Assembly (NCBI GenBank): GCA_902796635.1
Contig: CADBPU010000031.1
Location: 1-13,523, forward strand
DNA: 13,523 nt
Reading direction: 5' to 3'
Source: an uncultured Eubacteriales bacterium
Lineage (GTDB): Bacteria; Bacillota; Clostridia; Christensenellales; UBA1242
Below the pieces are notes generated by a model. That model made no database searches, had not been told where the DNA came from, and saw nothing but the letters and a program-made list of their open reading frames with translations. The translations under genes and the position numbers were made by a program. Within the stretch, counting starts at the first letter, position 1. Each line of letters starts with the position of its first letter. Positions 5,113 through 12,500 of the stretch are shown one piece after another.

Positions 5113-5832
5113 TTATTGTTCTTGTTTTTCATTTTTTGTTTCATTTTCTTGTACGTTATTTTTTTTGTTTTTGAATTTTGCTTTCAATATAAAATAAATG
5201 ATAATTTCTGTAACAAGTGCAACTGCCCAAACTATTAGCATGATAGGGAAACCATTTGCAAAGTTTGTGATAAATTTTAGAGTGAAAAGCATTGTAACAA
5301 GTCCTATGCCTCTGCCAACAAAATTTATGACAGTGTACCACCAAAAATTGAATTTTACACCACCTGCGACAAGACAAAGTAGGTCGTCAGGGAAAAATGG
5401 AAATAATACTGTCAAGAAATACCACAATTTGCCTTTTTCATTTAAGAATTTTGACCATTTGTTGTAATCTTCATCACTTCCTGCACACCATTTTACTGCT
5501 TTTATTCCAAATTTATATCCAAGCCAATATGCAAGCAAACATCCTGCCATATAAGCGCTCAAAACTACAGCAATATAAACAACGCTCAAAGTCTCAATAC
5601 CAATGCTGATACTAGCACTCAAAATTACGTATGCTGGAATATTAAGTATGGTAACTTGAAGAAACATGATAACCCAAATAATAACCCACACCCAAACGCC
5701 AGAAGAATTTTTGATTATATCGCCAAACCAATTGGTTATTGCAGGTATACTAAAAATAGCTTCTGCAACAAGCATGATGATGGTGCTGATAATTGCTACT
5801 TTTAATATTTTAATCAATTGTTCCTTTTTCAT
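5113..5832 (-). CDS. VTT/DedA-family (TVP38/TMEM64-like) membrane protein
   Basis: Integral membrane protein of the SNARE-associated/VTT family, 239 residues. Family members are linked to lipid transport and envelope homeostasis. There are about five or six hydrophobic segments: residues about 10-30, 48-75, 80-105, a re-entrant stretch FPFFPDDLLCLVAGG (about 142-157), INFVGRGIGLVTMLFTL, and IMLIVWAVALVTEIIIYFIL near the end. The P-x-x-P-D-D-x-x-C-x-x-A-G block and the GxxLAYWLGYKFG segment are typical of the TVP38/TMEM64 branch. The cytosolic tail is Lys/Asn/Glu-rich and appears cut short, because the frame continues coding-like past the stop. AGGAT lies about 3 bases before ATG 5832; a TATAAT (complement of 5842-5847) is so close that a transcript from it would be nearly leaderless. 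The substrate is unknown. Confidence 0.9.
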   Translation of the reverse strand: MKKEQLIKILKVAIISTIIMLVAEAIFSIPAITNWFGDIIKNSSGVWVWVIIWVIMFLQVTILNIPAYVILSASISIGIETLSVVYIAVVLSAYMAGCLLAYWLGYKFGIKAVKWCAGSDEDYNKWSKFLNEKGKLWYFLTVLFPFFPDDLLCLVAGGVKFNFWWYTVINFVGRGIGLVTMLFTLKFITNFANGFPIMLIVWAVALVTEIIIYFILKAKFKNKKNNVQENETKNEKQEQ

Positions 5833-5940
5833 ATTATCCTTATTATAACAAAAAAAAATTATCTATAAAAGTGAAAAACCATGTTTTTATTATATTTTAT
5901 GCAAAAATCTATAATATAACCTATTATAATGCAAAAACGC

Positions 5941-5969
5941 TTGAAATAATACTAAAAATATTATATAAT
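5941..5969 (+). promoter_or_regulatory. Sigma-A promoter of dinB
   Basis: -35 TTGAAA (5941-5946), 17-base spacer, -10 TATAAT (5964-5969). The predicted start at about 5976 is immediately next to the LexA box. Confidence 0.8.
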
Positions 5970-5974
5970 TATTT

Positions 5975-5990
5975 TAGAACAAATGTTCTA
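5975..5990. promoter_or_regulatory. LexA (SOS) box of dinB
   Basis: TAGAAC-AAAT-GTTCTA, a perfect 6+4+6 palindrome. Its core GAACAAATGTTC (5977-5988) fits the Gram-positive LexA/DinR consensus GAAC-RNRY-GTTC. It covers the predicted transcription start and ends 4 bases before the dinB ATG, a repressing position. This implies induction by DNA damage; lexA itself is not in the window. Confidence 0.82.
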
Positions 5991-5994
5991 CATT

Positions 5995-7221
5995 ATGAGA
6001 GATATTTTACATGTTGATTTGAACAACTTTTTTGCGAGTTGTGAATGTTTGGTTGATGAAAGCATCAGGAATAAACCTGTTGCAGTTTGTGGTGCAGAAG
6101 AAGAAAGACACGGCATTGTGCTTGCAAAAAACTACTTAGCAAAAGATTGTGGCATAAAAACAGGACATACAATTTGGCAGGCAAAACAACTTTGTCCAAA
6201 TCTTGTGGTTGTAAAGCCAAACTTTTCACTTTATGTTGAGTTTTCAAAAAAAGTTAGAAAAATTTTGCTCGATTATACTGATTTGGTTGAGCCATTTTCT
6301 ATTGACGAAAGTTGGCTTGATGTTACAAACAGTAAAATGTTTGGAAATAGTATACAAATTGCAGAAGATATAAGAAAGCGAGTTTTGCAAGAAACAGGCC
6401 TAACAGTTAGCATAGGGGTTAGCTATAATAAGATTTTTGCAAAACTTGGCAGTGATTTGAAAAAGCCAAATGCAATCACTCAAATCACAAAGCAAAACTA
6501 CAAACAAGTTGTTTGGAAATTGCCTGTCAGTGATTTGCTTATGATTGGCAGGGCAACCACAAAAAAACTTAATGATATGGGTATTTATACTATTGGAGAT
6601 TTGGCAAGTTTGAGCCGTGAGTTTTTGGTGCAAAAGTTTGGCAAAAATGGGAACTTACTTTTTGAATTTAGCAATGGCGTAGGCAATGATGTTGTAAAAA
6701 ATTACTATGATTTCATACCGCCAAAGTCCATTGGAAACAGCATAACGGCATACAAAGATTTGACAACAGAAAAAGAAATAAAAGAAGTGATTGCTACACT
6801 TAGTCAAAGCGTTGTTGCAAGAATGCTTGAAAGTGGCTTTATTCATGCAAAAACGCTGAAATTGTGGGTGAAAGACAATGCGCTTGAAAGTTTTGGCAAG
6901 CAATGTAAATTTGTTGGTGAAAGCAACTTTGATAATATCACAAAAACTGCTTTTTTACTTTTCAAAGAACTATATGATTGGCACTTGCCGGTTAGGGCAA
7001 TGGGTATATCCGTTTGTGATTTTTTTGATGGCAGTCAGCAACTTGATTTGTTTGGAAGTGTCAAACAAAAACAATCAAAATTAGACAGACAAGTTTTGAA
7101 TATAAAAAACAAATTTGGAGAAACTGCCGTGATGCAGGGTAGCTCGCTTTTTGATAAACATTTGGGAGAACCATTAGGTGGTTTGCATGCATATCAAAAC
7201 TCAAAAAACGATAAAAGTTAA
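5995..7221 (+). CDS. dinB: DNA polymerase IV (Y-family translesion polymerase)
   Basis: Error-prone Y-family polymerase that extends past lesions and mismatched ends. Palm-domain metal ligands are D8 (LHVDLNNFFASCE) and D104/E105 (FSIDESWLDV); the FF after NN includes the steric-gate position. SIGVSYNKIFAKLGSDLKKPN is the conserved core block, followed by the thumb HhH-like region (LPVSDLLMIGRATTKKLNDMGIYTIGDL) and the little-finger domain. A beta-clamp-binding motif QLDLF lies at about 349-353. The product is 408 residues, within the family's range. I choose ATG 5995 over the in-frame ATG at 5983 because 5983 is inside the LexA box and MRDILHVD is the usual N-terminus. There is no obvious Shine-Dalgarno site; the leader would be about 19 bases. 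It is monocistronic, with its own promoter and terminator. Confidence 0.97.
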   Translation: MRDILHVDLNNFFASCECLVDESIRNKPVAVCGAEEERHGIVLAKNYLAKDCGIKTGHTIWQAKQLCPNLVVVKPNFSLYVEFSKKVRKILLDYTDLVEPFSIDESWLDVTNSKMFGNSIQIAEDIRKRVLQETGLTVSIGVSYNKIFAKLGSDLKKPNAITQITKQNYKQVVWKLPVSDLLMIGRATTKKLNDMGIYTIGDLASLSREFLVQKFGKNGNLLFEFSNGVGNDVVKNYYDFIPPKSIGNSITAYKDLTTEKEIKEVIATLSQSVVARMLESGFIHAKTLKLWVKDNALESFGKQCKFVGESNFDNITKTAFLLFKELYDWHLPVRAMGISVCDFFDGSQQLDLFGSVKQKQSKLDRQVLNIKNKFGETAVMQGSSLFDKHLGEPLGGLHAYQNSKNDKS

Positions 7222-7239
7222 AAATTATTTATAAAAAAA

Positions 7240-7268
7240 AGCGAATTTATTAATTCGCTAATTTTTTT
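7240..7268. terminator. Bidirectional terminator between dinB and the first TasA-like gene
   Basis: Stem AGCGAATT (7240-7247) / AATTCGCT (7252-7259) with loop TATT, preceded by an A-run (from 7232) and followed by a T-run (7262-7268). The genes on both sides converge here, with stops at 7221 and 7270. Confidence 0.85.
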
Positions 7269-7269
7269 A

Positions 7270-7929
7270 TTATGGATTTTGTGCTGGAAGTGTGCCACTG
7301 CCATAGTTTGTTGTCCACGTTGTTGGAGCAGTTGTCCAAACTTCTGATGCTGCGCCATTTGCAAACTGTATTGCTTCAACTTGCACTGCAACAGTAAATG
7401 TTTTGTTTGCATCGGCATTAGTAAGTGATTTTGGAACTGTGATTGAACTAACAAATTCTTGTGTATCTCCTGCACTCAAAACACCATTGTAGTAATAGTA
7501 GTTGTCTTCTCCTGCAACCCAATTTGCATTTGTTACTGCTGTAACATTTGTTGATGCACTTTCTGTGTTTGTAATAGTCAGTCTGCCTCTTATAACAGCA
7601 TCACTTGTGTTTGCTGGCATTGCAACGGCAATTGGTTGGCTGTAAACCGAACCAGGCATTGCTGTACCACTAAAAGTAAATGTGCTTACCGTTGTTCCAC
7701 CCTGTGTTATGTTGATGTTTACAGGGTCGCCCAAAGTGATATCACCTGTTGCGCTTGCTGTTGAACTAAAAAATGCTGCTGTCACGCCGAATAATACAGA
7801 AAGTCCAAGCAAAATTGAAAGTGCTACTATTGCAAGAGTAGAACTACCAGATTTTCTCTTTTTCTTTTTGACAACAACTTTTCTTGGTTCGTCTTTTACA
7901 ACATATTCCTTTTCTCTATTTCTTTCCAT
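7270..7929 (-). CDS. TasA/camelysin-like secreted surface protein, paralogue 1
   Basis: 219 residues. A Lys/Arg-rich cytosolic start (KVVVKKKKRKS, about 17-27) is followed by one hydrophobic segment (about 31-51) ending GVTAAFFSS. This resembles the TasA/camelysin 'SipW-cognate' leader, where a small-residue site precedes an aromatic and the mature chain opens near ...TGDITLGD. The rest is Thr/Ser/Ala-rich and beta-like, with an MPG motif (SGTAMPGSVYS), a YYYYNGVLSAGD block and the C-terminal signature VWTTAPTTW. MPG, Y-N-x-[VI]-L and W-x-[TD]-A-P-x-x-W recur in the two plus-strand neighbours. AGGAG lies 5 bases before ATG 7929, next to a perfect inverted repeat. It is divergent from paralogue 2. 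TasA-like proteins form extracellular fibres in Bacillus; fibre formation here is inference, and no closer match can be named. Confidence 0.85.
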   Translation of the reverse strand: MERNREKEYVVKDEPRKVVVKKKKRKSGSSTLAIVALSILLGLSVLFGVTAAFFSSTASATGDITLGDPVNINITQGGTTVSTFTFSGTAMPGSVYSQPIAVAMPANTSDAVIRGRLTITNTESASTNVTAVTNANWVAGEDNYYYYNGVLSAGDTQEFVSSITVPKSLTNADANKTFTVAVQVEAIQFANGAASEVWTTAPTTWTTNYGSGTLPAQNP

Positions 7930-7938
7930 AAACTCTCC

Positions 7939-7954
7939 TTGAACTTTTGTTCAA
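7939..7954. repeat. Perfect 16-base inverted repeat in the 5' leader of TasA-like paralogue 1
   Basis: TTGAAC-TTTT-GTTCAA. In the minus-strand mRNA it forms a 6-bp hairpin with an AAAA loop immediately before the GGAG ribosome binding site. It shares GAAC-N4-GTTC with the dinB LexA box, but its spacer TTTT does not fit the RNRY rule. Confidence 0.6.
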
Positions 7955-7979
7955 AGATAGTTTGATTGTTTTTTTGCAA

Positions 7980-7985
7980 ATTATA
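7980..7985 (-). promoter_or_regulatory. Possible -10 box for TasA-like paralogue 1
   Basis: TATAAT on the minus strand, giving a leader of about 44 bases that contains the inverted repeat and the ribosome binding site. No good -35 lies at 17 bases; a TTGACA (complement of 8009-8014) is 23 bases away. Confidence 0.35.
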
Positions 7986-8057
7986 CAAATATTTCTATTG
8001 TTATTTATTGTCAATTTTATTTCGCATTTTATTGTATTATATTTACAAAATATATTT

Positions 8058-8657
8058 GTGTATAGAAAAAAAATAAAAAATCAAAATGCAGTAATATTTT
8101 GGCTTGCAGTTGGATTTTTTGCAATAATTTTAATGATAATTGCAATAACAACTGCATATTTTTCAAATCAAAAAACAAACACAGGTCAAATTACACTTGG
8201 GGAACTTGATTTTACTATATACTCGAATCAAAACAGTTTTCAAAACGTAATGCCATCGCAAAATATATCAAAAACAGTTTCAATAGTCAATGCAAGAAAC
8301 AGTGCTGGCACCAATTATAACAATTTATGTCCTATTTTTTTTAAGTTCAGTTTTGATGTGTTTGTTGATAATAAAAAAGATGATTATTTAGCAAATTTAA
8401 TCGGCCCGTCATTTATATCATCTCAAAACTATACACAAAATGGAAGAGAGTTTTATTACAATAATATTCTGGTTGCAGGTCAAGTGGCAAATCTTTGTGA
8501 TGGCTTGCAGTTTTCCCATATTATTGACAATGCATATCAAGACAAAACAATAAGTATAGTATTTAATGTAAATGCAATTCAATCTCAAAACAATGCATAT
8601 CTAGAATTGTGGACAGATGCACCACAAGATTGGATTGATATTGTAGAAAACTTGTAA
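8058..8657 (+). CDS. TasA/camelysin-like secreted surface protein, paralogue 2 (start uncertain)
   Basis: 199 residues from GTG 8058: a basic n-region (YRKKIKNQN), one hydrophobic segment (about 11-32) ending ITTAYFSNQ, then TGQITLGELDFTIY. This is the same leader-to-mature layout as paralogue 1 and the TasA family (A-x-F...G-x-L-D). Shared blocks are NVMPSQNI (MPG counterpart), FYYNNILVAGQ, and the C-terminal LELWTDAPQDW. The frame is open back to TTG 7947, which would add a second hydrophobic stretch, but that start lies inside the neighbour's inverted repeat and has no ribosome binding site. GTG 8058 also lacks a clear one, so the start is a judgement from leader shape. The mature part is Asn/Gln-rich, with Cys in LCPIF and NLCDG. 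It is divergent from paralogue 1 and 97 bases before paralogue 3. Confidence 0.75.
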   Translation: MYRKKIKNQNAVIFWLAVGFFAIILMIIAITTAYFSNQKTNTGQITLGELDFTIYSNQNSFQNVMPSQNISKTVSIVNARNSAGTNYNNLCPIFFKFSFDVFVDNKKDDYLANLIGPSFISSQNYTQNGREFYYNNILVAGQVANLCDGLQFSHIIDNAYQDKTISIVFNVNAIQSQNNAYLELWTDAPQDWIDIVENL

Positions 8658-8704
8658 AAAATATTAATTTGCAATTTTTATTATCAACTTTTGGGTCAAT
8701 TTGC

Positions 8705-8733
8705 TTTACATAAAATTAATATTTATGTAAAAT
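8705..8733 (+). promoter_or_regulatory. Promoter of paralogue 3 within a perfect 10-bp inverted repeat
   Basis: -35 TTTACA (8705-8710), 17-base spacer, -10 TAAAAT (8728-8733). The inverted repeat TTTACATAAA (8705-8714) / TTTATGTAAA (8722-8731) with a 7-base centre covers the -35 and most of the -10, so a dimeric regulator binding it would block the promoter. AGGAGG (8745-8750) follows, 4 bases before the ATG. Confidence 0.65.
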
Positions 8734-8754
8734 AAATATTGTATAGGAGGGAAA

Positions 8755-9558
8755 ATGGATAATAATAAAATAAATAGGCCCCAAAGTCCCTCAAAATTGA
8801 GTTCTAGTTTCTCAACAACAAAAAATGATAAACCAATGACAAATTATAACAAGAGTGCAAACACTCCTACTGTTATAACAGGGGCTGAAAAAATTACTCA
8901 AACAACAGTAAAACCAAAAAATTGGAAAAGATTTTTTATTATTTTGATTGCCGTAGTTTTATCAATTTTGGTTGCTATCTCTTTTGTTTTAATCTTAATA
9001 TCTCCACGTGCAGTAAGACCTAGCGATATCAGTCTAGATTTCAAAGCAAATATTGATTTTACATTAAAAGATGACCTTGGCATCGTGATTGGCGAAGGTG
9101 ATTTGGCAAGAAAGCAAGTTATGCCGGGCGACAAAATAGACTATACTTTTGAGTTATATACTCAAACAAATGAGCAAACCGACCCAAGTGTAAATCTTGA
9201 TGTATTTTTAAGAATTAAAGCAAGTATGCTTGCAGAAGATAATTATTTTGCTGATTCTATAAATCTCTCATTTACTGATAATGGTGAGTGGTATAAAGGT
9301 GGAGATGGTTATTATTATTTAAGAAAAACCGGCAACGGAGACACACCACAAACAGATGGAGTTTTATCTCCAAATGAAAAAATAAGCATTACAAGAAGCA
9401 TGGAAATTGATAAAAGACTTGGCAATGAATATGCTGGCAAAGAAATTAAAATTTTGTTTGAAGCCGAAGTTTTGCAAGCACAATATCAAGCAATTTTTGA
9501 AATTTGGCCAACAGCACCATACGAGTGGGCAAGACAATACAAAAACTTAACATGGTAA
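8755..9558 (+). CDS. TasA-like surface protein, paralogue 3 (long cytosolic N-terminus)
   Basis: 267 residues. A Ser/Thr/Asn/Lys-rich, probably disordered N-terminus of about 57 residues precedes one hydrophobic segment (about 60-82, after NWKR). The extracellular part begins SPRAVRPSDISLDFKANIDFTL. It shares with paralogues 1 and 2 the MPG motif (KQVMPGDKIDY), a YYYL...GVLSPNEKISI block and the C-terminal signature FEIWPTAPYEW. It lacks the A-x-F motif after the membrane segment, so it may be cut differently or stay anchored as a type II membrane protein, perhaps as a base or assembly partner; that is inference. Translation signals are the best in the region: AGGAGG 4 bases before ATG. Only 28 bases separate it from the lipoprotein gene, so the two are probably co-transcribed. 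Confidence 0.85.
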   Translation: MDNNKINRPQSPSKLSSSFSTTKNDKPMTNYNKSANTPTVITGAEKITQTTVKPKNWKRFFIILIAVVLSILVAISFVLILISPRAVRPSDISLDFKANIDFTLKDDLGIVIGEGDLARKQVMPGDKIDYTFELYTQTNEQTDPSVNLDVFLRIKASMLAEDNYFADSINLSFTDNGEWYKGGDGYYYLRKTGNGDTPQTDGVLSPNEKISITRSMEIDKRLGNEYAGKEIKILFEAEVLQAQYQAIFEIWPTAPYEWARQYKNLTW

Positions 9559-9586
9559 TTTAATATACAAGCGAGATGGAGTAAGT

Positions 9587-12500
9587 ATGAAAAAACGCAA
9601 AGTATTATTTTGTTTTATACTTTTGTTTGGAATAATATTTATTCCATTTTTTTCCGGTTGCCAAAAAGATGACAAAATTGAACTAAATGCTCCTGTATCA
9701 GTAAATTTTGATAGAAACGAAGATACAGAAAAACAAATAATCTACACTCAATCAAATCCTTTTGCATCAAGTTATTTGTTTGGAATATCTGAAAATGAAA
9801 ATGCAGAAATTGATGACTATATAAAATATAGAACTGAAAATAACTATTTGGATGTAACAGATATTTTTGTAAATGCAAAAACTTATTATTTTTATGCTCA
9901 ATATATAGGCACGGACAAATATCTTTCTTCAAAAATATCTCCAATAGAAACTTACACTGTTCAATACAAATTGGATACGCCAAATATTACACTTGATGGA
10001 ACAATAATAAGTTGGCTTGCAGTTCCAAATGCTGACAGTTATTCAATATATTCAAAAGTTAGAAATAATATTGAAATTATAAATTCCACATCAAACACAA
10101 CTTTTGATATTGCAAGCGACGTAAACAAAAAAATTACACAAGAAAATGTGGAAGAAAGTATTTCATATTTTATTGTCGCAACTTCTCAGGGAAATTATTT
10201 GAGAAGCACGCAAAGCAATATTGTGACATATTCTGCATTCTTACAACTAGAAGCACCATCAAATGTTCAATTTGTTGCGAGTGGTGCAAATAAATTTTTA
10301 CAATGGAAAGAAGTTGAACATTGTGATAACTATATAATTAGAATAAATTATACAAATGAAATAAGCATAAGTTCAAGTCAATGCACAAAAAATGGACTAA
10401 ATCTCAAATACGATTTGGCAAATTATTTGGAAGAACATGGACTTGGTGATTATGCATTTTGTATCAAAGCAAACAATACAAACAATTATTTGGCAAGTAC
10501 ATATAGCAACGAAGTTTATTATACATACACAAAGCAGTTAGAAACGCCATCAAATGTTGTAATAACAGACCAAAATCCAAATGTTTTGATAACTTGGAGT
10601 GAAGTTGAAAATGCAAATCAATATGAACTCTATTATAGCGATATAACAAACAATTATGCATTAAAAAAATTTGTTGTAAATAATGGTGGTGTGGAAGGCA
10701 TCATCACAACAAATAGCATTGTTATCACATATGAGCAGTTAAACATAAATGCATTTTCAACAATTAAAAATAGCAGATTTTTAATTCAAATCAAAGCAAA
10801 GGGATATGGCTACTATTTAGATTCAAATTTATCAACAAGTAAAATAATAAACGAAATTGATGATAGTGTAGATGCTCCACACATTGTTGATAATGCATCA
10901 ATTAGCACAATCAGTTGGAATCCTGTTTCTAATGCAGTAAAATACAAAGTTATTGTTTATAGAGATAGTATAAGCTACTCAAATATTTTAGTAAATACAA
11001 TTATAACAAACACATCTTATAATTATTCTGGCGATATTTCAAGTTCTGGCAAATATCAAATTGTATGTTTTGCTATTTCTTCAAGTAATATTGAGTCAGC
11101 ATCTTCAAATGTAGTTTCAAAAGAAACATACACATCACTTTATGCACCTGTATTAAATGATATTGATGTAGAAGATTCGTATTTTATTTTAGATTTCACC
11201 GAGTCAGCAAATGCAAGCACATATACATTGTATGTCAACAATAATTTGATTACAGACCAAATAACATCACAAAACAAATCAGTTTTAATAACAGATGCAT
11301 TAGCATATAAAGTAAATCATGAAATAGAATTTTCATTGCGCGCAAATGCTGTTGGTTATTATACATCTAGTGATATTTCAAACAAATTATTGATAAATAC
11401 AAAACTTTCAACTCCACAAATCAGTTTGGTAAGTGGCAATATAAATTTGACTTGGAGTCCAATAAAATATGCAACAAGTTATGTCTTGATTTTGGATGAT
11501 GTAAGCATTGTTGTTGATAATATAATTTCTACAATAAATCTTCAAAATTATGTTAATGTAAATTGTGCAAGGCAAGTAAGATTGCAAGCAAAAAATGAAT
11601 ATTTTGAAGATTCAAATGTAAGTTCAATGATTTACTATAACAGAGCAGACCAAACTCATGCTGGATATACAGATAAGTATTTCTATTTTGGGCAAACTTA
11701 TGATTACTATATCACAAGTGCACAAGAGATGGCAGATGTTGTGGAATATACATTTATCAACAGACTAACAGATGTAAATATTTATGTTAATTTTGACAGT
11801 TCTTCTACTATAAGAAGCAAAGTCGACGATGCCTGTGATTTGATTGTTGGTACAAGACATTACACACCTTATGTTAAAAATAGTTCGTTAAAAACAGGTG
11901 CTGCGACATTGCAATTTGAATTTGCAAAAATAACAGATGCACCAACTTATGATGCAATTTATACTCAATATGAAAATGATATGATTTATAGTCAAGAAAC
12001 ATTGAGAAATGATGATTATGAATTTGATACAGATAAATATTTTGTCTCACAAGATGTTTGGACAACTGATGGACTTTTGAGTGCTGTTCAACATAATGCA
12101 AAGCCAAACTTCAAAAACTTGGGTTCTATTGCTGAACAAGTTTATAATTTTGCAAGAGAAATCTTAATTGATATTTGTAATGATGAAATGACTGATTATC
12201 AAAAAGCACTTGCAATTCATGATTATATAATAGAAAATGTTGCTTATGATACTTATGGTTCGGATCAAGTTGACAATATAAACGCTTCAATAAGAGAAAG
12301 TGGAACAACAGCAAGTGCGGATTACTATATTGGACGCTTCCACTATATTGAAGGTGCTTTGCTTGACGGTCTTGCTGTTTGTGATGGATATTCAAAAACT
12401 TATGCACTTCTTTGCAATATGGAAAATATAGATTGTATTGTGATTAGTGGTTTGGCTGATAAGGAAGATAGTTCATCAGGACATGCTTGGAACAAGATTT

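Noticed and set aside
4986..5197. Phe/Leu-rich open frames on the plus strand that look membrane-like
   Set aside because: They are the complement of the Lys/Glu-rich tail of the VTT/DedA frame; they have no ribosome binding site and overlap the terminator.
7939..7954. Second LexA box upstream of TasA-like paralogue 1
   Set aside because: The half-sites match, but the TTTT spacer breaks the RNRY rule and it lies in the leader next to the ribosome binding site. It is kept only as an inverted repeat.
7947..8057. Longer TTG-initiated N-terminus for TasA-like paralogue 2
   Set aside because: It would begin inside the neighbour's inverted repeat, has no ribosome binding site, and adds a second hydrophobic stretch unlike the paralogues. 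It cannot be wholly excluded.
9639..12407. Several minus-strand frames rich in His, Leu and Gln inside the large lipoprotein gene
   Set aside because: Antisense shadows of a long, well-supported coding frame.
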